A stretch of DNA of 64,000 bases from Peromyscus leucopus (GCF_004664715.2 NC_051067.1:68652982-68716981), one strand, 5' to 3'; positions 27,132-38,709 are shown, numbered from the stretch's first letter. Made by a program: numbers and translations. The notes: a model not told the origin generated them from the letters alone.

Positions 27132-27994
27132 GTTGGGAAAGTTTTCTTCTATGATTTTGTTGAATATATTTTCTGTGCCTTTGAGTTGGTATTCTTCTCC
27201 TTCTTCTATCCCTGTTATTTGTAGGTTTGGTTTTTTCATGGTGTCCCAAATTTCTTGGACATTTTGGTTCATGACTTTGTTGGCTTTAGTGTTTTCTTTG
27301 ACTGATGAATCTATTTCTTCTACTATATCTTCAATGCCAGAGATCCTCTCTTCCATCTCTTGCATTCTGTTGGTTATACTTACATCTGAAGTTCCCGATC
27401 TTTTACTCAGGTTTTTTATTTCCAGCATTCCCTCTGTTTGTGTCTTCTTCATTTTTTCTATTTCCCTTTTCAGGTCTTGGACTGTTTCCTTTATTTGTTT
27501 CATTGCTTTTTCATGATTTTTTTTCAGTACTTCATTGTTTTCTTCCAGGACTTTATTGTTTCTTCTAATTTGTTTGCCCTTTCCTCTAGTTGTTTATAGC
27601 GTTCTTCCCATTTTTTTGTCTTTTCCTCTACACAAGCCTCTACCTTCTTCATGATGTTATTCATAAGGCTGTTTTCTTCTGCTTCTTCCAATTTTTGATG
27701 TTCAGGTCTAGATGTTGGAGGCAGGCTAGGTTCTGGTGATGCTGTATTGCTCTTCATTTTGTTGTATGTACTTCTGCCTTGACATCTGCCCATCTCCTTG
27801 TGGTTCGTTCTTGGTCTTATCAGGGTATTTGGTTCAGACATAGCTGACAGATTTAGGAAGTCTCTCTCTCTTGTCCAGATGGGAGCTCTCTTGTCCAAAT
27901 GGGAACTCCGGGGCAGGATGGAAGCTCTTATCTAGACGGGAAGTCTGGGGCAGGATGGGCGCTCTTGTCTAGAAGGGAAGTCTGGGGCAGGATG
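27132..27994 (-). mobile_element. LINE-1 fragment: 5' UTR end plus ORF1, truncated inside ORF1
   Basis: Minus-strand L1 piece bracketed by an 18-bp direct repeat. The 5' side (27901-27994) holds about 2.5 tandem 37-bp units (gggaagtctggggcaggatg...). ORF1 follows leftwards: an N-terminal part with the coiled-coil region (27524-27898, e.g. EKTKKWEERYKQLEERANKL) and, after a frameshift near 27520-27535 in an A-rich run, the later part (27132-27503) with MNQNVQEIWDTMKKPNLQIT and IIEENFPNLK. ORF1p is the RNA-binding chaperone of the retrotransposon. The copy stops in ORF1 with no ORF2, 3' UTR or poly(A). It is non-functional. Confidence 0.9.
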
Positions 27995-28012
27995 ATTTCT
28001 AGTCCTCTTTAA
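27995..28012. repeat. 18-bp target-site duplication, right copy
   Basis: Identical to 27114-27131 and placed exactly at the end of the L1 5' UTR tandem units. Confidence 0.9.
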
Positions 28013-28839
28013 TTGAAAGAATAGGGATCAGATAAAAATGAGGTGTTATCTTTAGAATTTGGAAGACAGCACCTGCCAATTCTTTTTGCCATTGTTACCA
28101 GAGTGTTTATTTTCTATTAATCTATAAGCTTTTCATTGTATGTAACTGCTACAAATGTAATGACTGGAAATAATGCTCATTTACAAAACTGACTCTTTCA
28201 TCCACTGGTCCAGCATCTACTGATTCAACTAAATGCAGATCAATAATATTTGAATCAAAATTTTATGCTTGCACTAAAACTATATAGAGGTTGCTTTTAT
28301 TCCCTAAACTCTGTGACTACTTACAGATTGTTTCTGTTTTGTTTGTATTAGAATTACACATGACTCAAAGCATGTTGGAGGATGTATTCAGGTTTCAGGG
28401 AAATATCCATGCCATTTTATATTGGTGACTTGAACACTCAAAGATATTGGAATGAACAGGTGAGAAGTGAGGAATGTATTCTGGAAATAGCTCACCTACC
28501 CAATAGGACAGCTCAGTCCCATAGTGCTGGACACCAGAAGCCCAGGGGGGTGTGACTTACTTCTCTGCTTAGTGCCTAAAATGTTCATAATCAAAATGTG
28601 TGTTGATATGAATTTCATCTTGAGACTTAAAATATAACAGCTTCTCGTTGTCTTCAGGTTGTTAGCATAACAGGGTTCCTTGAGGCTGCAAGACCAAGGC
28701 CCTTGTTTCATATGTTTACTCTCTGTTTAGGGCTTCTTTACTCTTCCTGAGTCATCTATATTCCTTCTCATGTAGCCTCTGGCTTTAATCCACAGTGTAA
28801 TCTCAAGACTTTATTTTTTTTCTTCCTCTCATGTTTTTC

Positions 28840-29650
28840 TTTATGACGATAGAATATATATCACATAAAATTTAATAGCTGATGGTGTGAGTGAGTATAT
28901 CAGTATACTCAACCTTTTTATACCAGCACTGTATAAAACCAGGCATGATTGTTCAGTTATAATCCCAGCACTAAGATGGTAGAGGCAGGACAATTACAAA
29001 GTCAAGGTCATCCTCAGCTACAGTCAGCCTCGGTTAAGTTATTCTTGGTCTCAAAAATAAATTATAGTCTTATACATCTTTATTGTGTTGTTAAGCAGTG
29101 TTAACTTATCCACACTATTCCAGAACCATCACCACCACCCATCTTCAATACCCACCAATCTCTCTGAAACTTTATCTATTACACAATAACTCTTCATTCT
29201 ATTTTCTTTCATCCACAGGCAACTACTATTCTGTTGTCTCTCATAGAAGTTGCACTACTCTTAGCCCCTTATATAAATGAACTATATGGTATTTTTCTAT
29301 TTCAATTGGCCTATTTCCCATAAGATAATGGCCTGAAGCTTTATGTATATTATATCATATGCCAGAACTTCCTTTTATTAAAGAGTGTATAATATCCTTC
29401 ATGTATATTCAACCTTTTGTTTATTCATTCTTCTTTGTGTGAATACTTGAGTCATTCTTACCTTCAGGTCATTGTGAATAGAACTTCTGTGAGAATTAGT
29501 GTACGAATAACTGTCCATGACGTCCTTTGAAATCTTTCTAGTTTATAGCCCAAACTGGAATTACTGCTTCAGCTGTATTGATTCAAATTGTCCTCAGTCT
29601 TTTAAGGACTTGCTATCTTTTCCATAGGAGCTATGCCATTTTCCATCTCT
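28840..29650 (-). mobile_element. Ancient LINE-1 3' UTR/ORF2 end, antisense, with nested B1
   Basis: Complement of an old mammalian L1: acaggcaactactattctgt and the later ttatttaaag-like and cattcttctttgtgtgaata segments. A sense B1 copy (28935-29062) interrupts it. Confidence 0.6.
28935..29062 (+). mobile_element. B1 SINE, sense, diverged
   Basis: aaccaggcatgattgttcag, then ttataatcccagcactaaga, ending tggtctcaaaaataaa: B1 in the usual order with an A-rich end, nested in an older L1. Confidence 0.75.
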
Positions 29651-29669
29651 ATTAATAGTAAATGAACAT

Positions 29670-31790
29670 TAGATTTCTTTTAAAATATGTTTATTAGAGC
29701 ATACTAATTGCACAAAGTGGACTTCATTACAGTGTTTGCATCATTCAAGTACTGTACTTTGTTTATACCTGACCTCCTTTTAGCCTCTGTTATATTCCCT
29801 TTCTTCTCCCTCCGGCCTCCTCTGTCTTTCCTAGTGGCTCCCTTCAGCTTTCAGATTGCTTCTGCTGGGTTCAACCTGTAATGTGTCTTTTCTGACTCTG
29901 ATCTTTACGTCTATTCATTTTTTTTAGTAAATAACATGATTTCTTTCCTTATTACTGCTGAATAATGGTTTATGGTATGGGGGGCACATTTGTTTTATCC
30001 GTTCATCTATTGATGTGACTTCATAACTTGGCTATTTAACCGTGATGTAAACATCTTGGGTGGCAGGTGTCTATGTTGTATGTGGACTTTAATCCTTCAG
30101 GTATGTACCTAGGACTGTTGTAGCAGGATCATTTGGTAGTTTTCATTTTCTTTCTTTCTGAGCTCTTCAAGTCCTATCCAGAGCTCTTTTGCCTGTGTCT
30201 ACATTTTGAAAGGTTCCCTTGTGTGTTTCTCTAGTATGCTAAGGAGTTGAATCCCTTAGAGTTGTTCTTTATACTGGTGAGGAATAGGGATCTAGTTTCA
30301 GTGTTGTATATGTAGTTAAACAGTTTCCTAATCACAATTGTTGAAGTTGTGTTTCTAATAAGTTGTTTTGGAACTTTGGCCGAGGATCCCATCTTAAAGC
30401 TATGCAGGCTTATTTCTGGGTCTTCTACTCTATTCCACAAGCTCATATGCCAGAATTGGAGCCAACGTCATGCTGCTTTAGTTATTGTAGATCTGTTGGA
30501 TAATTTAAAATTGGACATTGTAATAATCCTAGAATTTCATTGCTCAGTACTGCTCTTCAGGGTATTTTATACTCCAATATACATTTTAGTTTTGTTTATT
30601 TTGTCTCTTTGAAAAATATCATTTGTATTTTGTAGTGGGTAGCCATTCCAGCCCAATAGTATTCTGATAAAGATTGCACTGAATCTGTGGAACACTTTGG
30701 TAAATGACAGTTTTAAAAAATATTGATTATGCACAGTCATGGATATGGGAATGTAACTATTTTTGTGTCATCTTTAATTTTTCTCTTTGGTATTTTATAA
30801 TTTTCTATGTAGAGGTCTTTCATCACCATGGTTTGAATAGCTGTTCTGCTTTCTTTGAGGCTATTGTAAATGGGATTGTTTCCTTGATTTCTTTCTCATC
30901 AGATTGATATTGGTAAACAAGGAAAACAATTGGTTTGTGTTTTTGACTTTGTATCATGGTGTAATGCTTAATTTGTTTTTTTCAAGCTGAAAGTCTTTCA
31001 GTGGTCTTTAGAGTCTTATAGTAGGATCATTTTGTCTGAAAAGAGGGTCACATTTGACTTCTTCCTCACCTAATTTCTATTCCTTATTATTTTCTCTTGT
31101 CCTGCTGCTCTGGCTAAAGTATCAGTACTAAATTAAAATAGGAGCAGTAAGAGTAGATATTCTTGTCTTATTCCTGATTTTAAAACTTATAATGCCATTT
31201 TTTTTTGTGTGTGTATTCTTTAATCTGTTGAGGTGTGAGCCTTCCATCACCTAATTTTTCTTCAGGGTATTCATCATGAGAAAATTCTAACTTTTGCCAA
31301 ATGTCTTTTCCATATCTATTAAGATGGTTGTGTAGTTTTTGTTTGTGGTTTTATTTATATTTGTTAATTTATTTCTGTTTAATTTTCTTTATATCCCTGG
31401 ACTAAAACCAATTTGATAATAGTATAGGATTTTTTTAGGTGCTGTTAAATTGAACTTGAAAATAATTTGTGGAAGAACTTTACATCTATGTTTATCTCTC
31501 CTCTCTGTCTCTGTCTCTCTCTGTGTGTGTGTGTATGTGTACTTGTGTGTGTTTGTGTGTGTCCCCTTGTCCTTACCAAGTTTTAGCATCAGGATAATAC
31601 TAGCTTTATTGAATATATTTGAAAACGCCCCTTCTATTATTTTATGCAATAATTTTTTGAAAACTGACATTGGGCCTTTAAAGTCTGTCAGGTCCTGGGT
31701 TTTTCATTTTGGGAGACTTCCTTTTGTTTCATTAAATTCCATTTTCATATTTGAATAATTTCTTGTTTCTAGTTTAGTATATAATATAAG
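29670..31790 (-). mobile_element. LINE-1 ORF2 (reverse transcriptase region to 3' end), antisense
   Basis: About 2.1 kb whose complement follows L1 ORF2 from the reverse-transcriptase coding part (about 30600-31780) to the C-terminal coding part (about 29925-30200) and 3' UTR (29670-29900). Landmarks: ttattactgctgaataatgg, attctgataaagattgcact and aatctgttgaggtgtgagcc. All minus-strand frames carry many stops, so it is dead. An internal CT/TG-rich expansion lies at 31490-31565. Confidence 0.75.
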
Positions 31791-31849
31791 CCTAGGAATT
31801 TATCAATTTTCATTTCTTATTTTTGATAATTTTAAACATGTTTACAATT

Positions 31850-32260
31850 ATGTTGATCTCTTTATTATCCCCCTTTATTCTTTTATTCTCTTCCTGCTGA
31901 CTCCCTTCTCCTTAATTAGTTCCCTACTTTCATGTCAGTATGTGTGTCTGTGTCTGTGTGGCTATCTGTGTGGGTCTGTGTGTCAGTGTGTGTTGTGCAT
32001 GTGTATATGCAGAGAGCCACAGCTCCTAAGAATTCACTATTGCAACATCCATATCATAATCCTAAAGACAGCATTTCATAACATTCCTCTCCCTGTCCTC
32101 TAGCTCTTACAGTGTTTTCACCTCCTTTCCCATGATGTTTCCTGGGCCCTGCAGGAGGTTGACATAGATACCCATTTAGCACTGAGTACTTGACAGTCAC
32201 TTATTCTCAGAAACTTGTCCATCCACGAGTCTCTGCATTAACTGCTGTTGGCTGTAAAAA
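31850..32260 (-). mobile_element. LINE-1 3' UTR fragment, antisense
   Basis: Segments agagagccacagctcctaag, then catttcataacattcctctc and cagtcacttattctcagaaa match antisense rodent L1 3' UTR layout. A degenerate TG-rich tract lies at 31939-32005. Confidence 0.5.
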
Positions 32261-32984
32261 TTATCTCATTTGACCAAGGCTAGAACAGCACTAGTCCATA
32301 TATATACAAATATAAATATTTAGAAGCAGAGTGACTACATGTCCATTTAGCAAAACATTAGTAATGGTAATAGATCCCCTCTAGGGCCTGTGATGTACCT
32401 AGATATAGGTTTTTGGCTAGGTTTACAGTTCCAAGCATGTATTCCCTCCTTGTCTAGATTTTTGCAATATCCTTAATTATAGGTTATATTATACATTTAT
32501 AATTCATATATTCATTTATGGGATTAATATATAACAATATATGAAATGTGTTCATAAATATAATTTATTTCATATTTATTTAGCATATAAAATAAAATAT
32601 ATAGTTTTTAATGTAGATTTTGTTATACTACTAAAACATCTCACTTGTTTCTCCTCTCATTGAAAATTATAGCTGAATGTTGAAGAGATCTCTAATTTCA
32701 TCATCTATAATTTTTTTCTATATTTTTCTCCTCCTTGCTTTCCTGCCTTCTTCCTGTTCTTTCAGTATTTATAAAGTAGAGACATTCATTCTCTTAAGGC
32801 TCTTGAGGCTCTTTCTATTCCCCTGTGTGAGTGCTCGGTGCACAGCTGTAGGCTTGCTTCCTCACCCACGTCTCCAGATGTTTCCTTCCCCACCCACTTC
32901 CCCCCAAAGGCATTCTTCATTGTGTTTCTTAAGACTGCAGCACTTCTCTCTAGACAAACTTACTAGACATTTTATTGTTCTGGT

Positions 32985-33060
32985 GATGATCTATCCATCT
33001 CTCTATCACCTATCTGTTTATTTATCTATCTACTTATCTGTCATCTATCCATCAACTATT
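32985..33060. repeat. Degenerate (TATC)n-type tetranucleotide tract
   Basis: Irregular repeats of CTAT/TATC with C and T substitutions. Old and interrupted. Confidence 0.85.
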
Positions 33061-33124
33061 TCCTGTCTATCTCTGCTAATGCTACCTTCTACAGCCCCCC
33101 TGTATAAAAGGTAGGGTTTTTTTT

Positions 33125-33335
33125 CTCTTTTTAATTTTTTGGGTATTTTCCCTTTATGAATGTCTGTGTACCATGCACATACTTAGTGCCAACATAGGCC
33201 AGACAGAGTGTCTAATTCCCCAGAACTGGAATTAGAAAAGGTTTTGAGCCATCATGTGGGTGCTGGAAATGGAACTCAGATCCTCTTGAAGAGCAACAAA
33301 TGCTCTTAATCACTGAGCCATCTCTCCAGCCATTA
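33125..33335 (-). mobile_element. B2 SINE, antisense
   Basis: Ends in cactgagccatctctccagc, the exact complement of a B2 head. The body contains catgtgggtgctggaaatgg and aactcagatcctcttgaaga. Confidence 0.92.
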
Positions 33336-33589
33336 TTATTTTCACCCTTTCTGTTACAGCTGTGGTCTTATTCCTTACATCTTTACAGATATGTCACATG
33401 TTCTCTATCAGTTTTTTTCAAATGAATGGATAATGAATGATTGAGGAAATGAATGAAAACATATTAATTGTTATTTTGTCATAATTACCTACTCACTTAT
33501 AAATTCTAGATTCCTAATTGATAGAATATGAATATGTATAATATGCTTAATATGCTATGTGTCAAGAATTGTGAATGTTATAGAATTTT

Positions 33590-34130
33590 TCCCTCTCTAT
33601 TAACTAACACCTTCACATGCTGTAATTCCTGGTTATGGGATTTTTTCCTTTGTTAACTAACAACTTTATGTGCTGTAATTTCTTTGGATTCTGGTGGAAG
33701 AGGGCAATTCCTACCTGACACAGATGGCCTTGAAATTTAAGGACACGATGCTCAGAGTGACTGTTATGTCTGAGCCGGTCTTCCTTGCCCCTTTAAGTAG
33801 AGAACACAGAACTGCAGGGGGATATGGGATATGCATATGAAGTAGATTTGCATAGCAGTTGAGGATCCTATGCTTATGTAACCCACATCTTTTACAATGA
33901 ACTGCAAACCAACCTGTTTATTATTGAGTTTTATGAAAACCTTGCCTTTATTGTGTAGGATAGTCGTGTGCTCTGTGCAGAATGAAGCTATTTGCTATTT
34001 ACTTATCCTTACAAGAATAGTTCTGGACAAAGGGTAGTCAATGATTGGATCCCATCATGGGTGGGTGCCAAAGCATGAGAGATGTGTGGATACTTCTCTA
34101 TTAACAGAGTCTGTGTTAGATGTATCACAG
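33590..34130 (+). mobile_element. Candidate LTR with internal duplication, family not assigned
   Basis: Two imperfect tandem copies of a roughly 55-60-bp unit (ttaactaacaccttcacatg/ctgtaattcc... at 33600 and ttaactaacaactttatgtg/ctgtaatttc... at 33653) are followed by a promoter-like region (cctttaagtagagaacac) and a long transcribed-like part. The arrangement suits the U3 of an LTR. No TG...CA ends or target duplications were fixed. Confidence 0.35.
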
Positions 34131-34708
34131 GATTCTTTTAAAATCATATTGTAAGTTTTTTAATAGGATCATTTGTATTTTAAATTTATTTTCACTGATA
34201 AATAAACATACATTTATAGATATCAAAATATATGCATGATAATACAATGAATCATTATTGTTTAAAATGCAGTAATCTTGAAGCTCAAATGCTGTTTGGT
34301 TGTTTATGCATTGGCTTTACTTTAGAATGTTTAATTCTTTCTATTCATTTGCACAGACTTCTTTTTTATTTCATAGTTCATTGCAAATCTTTTCTCCCTC
34401 TTATATATTACATTTTAAATAGTTAATGAATATTAACTATTGATGAAGTCCAGAGCTCAATTATTTCAACCTTATCTTAACTTCAAGCATATAATGACCT
34501 GAAAGCATGATAAAAGCTGAAATGAAATAATTACAGAAGTATTGAACATACTCTAAAAGTGGGGGATACAGTATTAATGAACTTAAAGTTTAAAATAATA
34601 ACTGTCTAATCAAAGCTTGGCGTCAGTGAACATAATCCCCCACACTGGAATACTCAACTTTTATCCTTTGTGCAACTTTCAAGAAGCTCAGGAAAGCTAG
34701 AAGACTAG

Positions 34709-34714
34709 TGTGTG

Positions 34715-34759
<45 letters not shown>

Positions 34760-35100
34760 AAGGCTGTGACTCGGTGTGTGAGACTGTGGTGTGTATGAGA
34801 CTGTGTGTGACAGTGAGTATGTGCCAGTGTGTGTGTGTGTGAGAGAGAGAGACTGTGTGAGACGTGTGTGTGTGTGTGTGTGTGCGCGCGCGCGTGCGTG
34901 TGTGTGTATGTATGGTTATATTTATGTGTGTGGGACAGTGTGTGTGTGTATGTGTGTGTGTGTGTGTGTGTGCATGTGTGTGTGTGGTTATATTTATGTG
35001 TGTGGGACAGTGTGTGTGTGTGTATGTGTGTGTGTGTGTGTGGTGTATATACATGTGTGTGTTGTATATACATGTGGGTGTGTACATATATGTATGCAGG
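34709..35100. repeat. Complex (TG)n tract with CG core and 72-bp duplication
   Basis: Nearly 400 bp of TG-rich repeat with variant units (TGAGAC, GAGA, TGTA). It contains an alternating tgtgcgcgcgcgcgtgcg core near 34882-34899 and a tandem duplication with a period of 72 bp (tggttatatttatgtgtgtg at 34913 and again at 34985). The long ORFs across it on both strands are products of the repeat. Confidence 0.95.
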
Positions 35101-35144
35101 TCGGAGATCATTGTCAGGTGTCTTTCTTGGCTAGTATCTACCTT

Positions 35145-35358
35145 ATATTTTTGTGACAGGGTCTCTCTCCGAACTCTACCTTGTTTTAGCTATGCTGGCT
35201 GACCAGGGCCTTACCGGGATCCACCATCTCCCCTGTCCTCTTCCTAGCATTGAGGTTAGAAATACTTACTTCCATTCTCATATTTTTATGTAGGTGCTAA
35301 GAATCAAACTCAGGCACTTTATGACAGGCACTTTGCTGAGCCATCTCTGCAGTCCTTA
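35145..35358 (-). mobile_element. B4-type SINE, antisense
   Basis: Left part gacagggtctctctccgaac resembles B1. The right part gtgctaagaatcaaactcag, ending ctgagccatctctgcagtcc, is tRNA-derived. That fused order is typical of B4/RSINE elements, here reversed. Confidence 0.65.
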
Positions 35359-35484
35359 GAAGGAAAAAAAATCTTAAAAGAAGCATAGAATCAATCTTTT
35401 AGACTTACACTTATCAATGTTTATGTAATTTACAATCTGGCATGTTATAATTGTTAAAAACTGTTATTTTAAATAATATTTTGT

Positions 35485-36060
35485 TAATTATTTGAGAATA
35501 TATATATATATATTTATCATATACACTATCTTTTTCTCCCAGTTCCTTCCAAATCTACTCCAACCTCCCTACCAACCCAACTGTGTGAACACTCACTATC
35601 TCTCTTAAAAACATTGAGTCCAGTTTCTGTTGCCCATCTACCCTTGGGTAGGGGGCTTGCCCTGGAGTGGTGCCACTATACAAGAGGTCACACTACTAAA
35701 GAAAACAGATTCTCCCTGTCCCAGAGCTGTCAAATCCCCCAACAATTCTTCAGCTAGTGGTGTATTTTTGTGTTCACCTTCCCCACTCCATGTTGGGATT
35801 TTGTGTGACTATAGAGTGTGCACAGGTCTTGTGCATGCTGTCACAATCACTGTGAGCTCATATGTGCATCTGCCCTGTAGAGTCCAGACACACTGTTTTC
35901 TTAGAAGGACCTTCCACTTCTGGCTCTGACAATTTTTCTGTCCCCTCTTCCCTGAAGATCCCTGAGCTTTAAGGGGCAGATATGTGGTATAAACATTCCG
36001 TGCAGGCTTAAGAACTCAGAAGACTTATTCTCTGCATGCTGACTAGTTGTAGGTCTCTGT
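35485..36060 (-). mobile_element. LINE-1 3' UTR fragment, antisense
   Basis: ccagttccttccaaatctac at the left, then gttgcccatctacccttggg, tgcacaggtcttgtgcatgc and tgtgagctcatatgtgcatc follow the antisense L1 3' UTR order seen at 4185-5145 and 14235-15100. Confidence 0.65.
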
Positions 36061-36309
36061 GTTCATTGACATCTATTGCCAGAAAGAGGAGAAAGGACTC
36101 TTGCTACATGCAGGCAGCATGTGCCCGCTTATCCCCTCACATGATTCAATGCCAGAAAACACTTTTAAAGTACAGAAATATTTCTGGTGTACTTCTTGGG
36201 GATTAAAGAAGATGGCAGGTGTTTCAAGATGTTTTCGACAGACTCAATGGCTGTTGGCTCAGATATCTGTGATCTACAGTGGTGGCATTTGACGAGCATT
36301 AGATCCTAA

Positions 36310-36545
36310 TTTTTATTATAAATGTATTTTATTTCATTTTTTATGTTTATGTGTGTTTTTTTCCTTCAGGAATGTTTGTGCACTGCATGTTTGTCTGGTA
36401 CCCAGGGATTCCAGAAGAGGGTTAGATCCCCTGAAATTGGATTAAAGGACAGTTGTGAGCTACCATGTGGGTGCTAGGAATCAACCCAGGGTCCGCAGGA
36501 AGAGCAGCAATTGCTCTTAACCCCTGAGCCATGACTCCAGTCCCA
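36310..36545 (-). mobile_element. B2 SINE, antisense
   Basis: gtgagctaccatgtgggtgc, aatcaacccagggtccgcag and cctgagccatgactccagtc give the complement of B2. The T-rich left end corresponds to its A-rich tail. Confidence 0.88.
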
Positions 36546-36679
36546 GATCCTAACTTCTAAAAACCATTGTTCACAAGCTCTGCCAACCATCTTTTAAACT
36601 CAGCATGGGAATATGCCTATATGACTTAAATGAAAGAATTTGTATTCCACCTCGTTATACATTAGGGTATATTTCCTCC

Positions 36680-37850
36680 TAAGTTTTTTTTTATATATAT
36701 ATATACTTTTATTTTACAATACTATTCAGTTCTACATAACAGCCACAGATTCCCTTGTTCTCCCACTTCCTGTCCCCCCTCCTCCCCCCCAGCCCACCCC
36801 CCCATTCCCACCACCTCCAGATCAAGGCCACCCCCGAGGACTGAGATCGACCTGATAGGCTCAGTCTGGGCAGGTCCAGTCCCCTCCTCCCAGATTGAGC
36901 TAAGCATCCCTGTATAAGTCCCAAGTTTCAAACAGCTATCTCATGCAGTGAGCCCAGGACTTGGTACCACTGCCTAGATGCCTCCCAAACTATACCACTC
37001 TTGGGCATATACCCAAGAAATGCTCAATCATACCACAAGAGCACTTGCTCAGCTATGTTTATATCAGCATTGCTTGTAATAACCAAAACCTGGAAACAAC
37101 CTAGATGCCCTTCAACTGAAGAATGGATAAATAAATTGTGGCACATATACACAATGGAATACTACTCAGCAGAGAAAAACAATGACATCATGAGATTGGC
37201 AGGCAAATGGATGGATCTAGAAAAAATCATCCTGAGTGAAGTAACCCAGACTTAGAAAGACAAATATGGTATGTACTCACTCATAGGAGGATACTAAATG
37301 TGGAACAAGGATGACTGGACTGCTACTCACATCACCAGTGAGGCTACCTGTAAAACAGGACCCCAAGAAAGACACGGGGATCACCCAATGACGGAGAAAT
37401 GGCTGAGATCTACATGAACAGCCTGGACATGAGTGGGAACAATGAACGGCGAGGGTTGAGGGAAAGAGAGCGGGAGATCCCACCTGGATCGAGAACAGAG
37501 AGAGAGAACAAGGAATAGGAGACCATGGTAAATGAAGACCACACGAGAAAAGGAAGAAACAAAGTGCTAAAGAGGCCCACAGAAATCCACAAAAATACCC
37601 CCACAAAAGACTGCTGGCAATGGCCGAGAGACAGCCGGGACTGACCTACTCTGGTGATGGGATGGCCAAACACCCTAATAGTTGTGCCAGAAACCCCATC
37701 CAAGGACGGAGGAATTGGGATGCAGATATCTACGGCTAGGCCCCGGGTGGAGCTTTGGGAGTCTAATTAGCGAGAAAGAGGAGGGTTTATATGAGCGAGA
37801 ATTGTTGAAACCAAGGTTGGATAAAGCACAGGGACAAGGGACAAATAGGT
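36680..37850 (-). mobile_element. LINE-1 3' end with inverted 5' part
   Basis: 36680-36985 is the last part of a rodent L1 3' UTR on the minus strand (pyrimidine complement of the polypurine tract, then ccagtcccctcctcccagat, and T-rich at the left end). From about 36986 the orientation flips: the plus strand carries the ORF2 C-terminal coding region (e.g. translated EEWINKLWHIYTMEYYSAEK at about 37119-37178), then the upstream part of the same 3' UTR (gggagtctaattagcgagaa). It ends near 37850 before a T-run. The two parts are adjacent segments of one L1, as in 5' inversion during target-primed insertion. Confidence 0.85.
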
Positions 37851-38089
37851 TTTTTTTTTTTTTTAAGTTTTGTGTGATGCCCAAATTATTCATTCAGAAT
37901 TCTCTTTTTTTCTATTTTGTGTTTATTCCTTTCATTAAATTCAAATGGGATCATTCAAACCACCAAAGATGCTCCAGATAGTGAATTCAAAAAGAGACAG
38001 GGTCTGAGGCTGGATATTTACTCTCAGAAGTGTTCTTGGATTCCATACCAGTTTGATTTCTTACTCAGCAAATGGCTGCAAAACTGACA

Positions 38090-38640
38090 GTGATGAACCT
38101 ATTTGTCAGCCCACCACGTGTCTCCTAACACCTTCTCCCCAGAGGCAACGAATGTAATTATAATTAACATAATTAATATTGGCCACTCAGGTCATTTTTT
38201 TTTCACAATAATTAAAAGCCATTGTAGAGTCATTAGCTTTCTACCCATAGTCATAGCAAAGACAAGCGTAAGTTTCAGAAATTCCGTGCCAACAGGCATT
38301 CTGTTAAAAATGGAACCGCCCCTGACATAAAGCTTCCTGCATGGGAACTCTGAGTAAATGGCGGCTGCAATTTTGTTTTTGCATACATTGATTAGAGTGG
38401 AGACAATTGAGGAAGTCAATAATGCTCCAGAAGCAGTGACAAATCCTTGAACCTCAATTATTCAAATGCACTGAGAGTATTACATTTCTCAATCAGAAAT
38501 GGTTATGGCATGTATAATTGTTCATGGCTATTCCAGTAAGGTGGAATGATGCAATTAATGGCTAGTTTAGAGACTAATTTTATTTTAATAATAATTTTAT
38601 TATTATATTTATAAGTAAGCTTTTTAAATGTGCATAAGAA
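38090..38640. promoter_or_regulatory. Candidate conserved intronic enhancer (homeodomain-site-rich)
   Basis: Repeat-free stretch between two L1 remnants, dense in homeodomain-type motifs: taattataattaac, aattaatattggcc, ataattaaaagcc, cattgattag, gcaattaatgg and gactaatttt. The sequence texture is unlike the surrounding decayed repeats. No conservation data are available here, so the regulatory role is an inference. Confidence 0.35.
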
Positions 38641-38709
38641 CCTGGGAATGAGGAATAGTAGAAAAGCACATTTGAGTTTTAATAGCATCTTCCTATTAAA
38701 ATTGCTTTC

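Noticed and set aside
27524..27898. Minus-strand ORF considered as a cellular coiled-coil gene
   Set aside because: It is the N-terminal half of LINE-1 ORF1, frameshifted from the rest and framed by target-site duplications.
32677..33114. 145-codon plus-strand ORF
   Set aside because: Pyrimidine-rich low-complexity DNA running into a degenerate tetranucleotide repeat.
34623..35202. Several ORFs of 100-162 codons on both strands
   Set aside because: They translate TG/CA repeats (alternating C-V or T-H residues) and have no independent support.
37277..37703. Two overlapping minus-strand ORFs of about 100 codons
   Set aside because: They are antisense to an L1 3' UTR segment and have no own signature.
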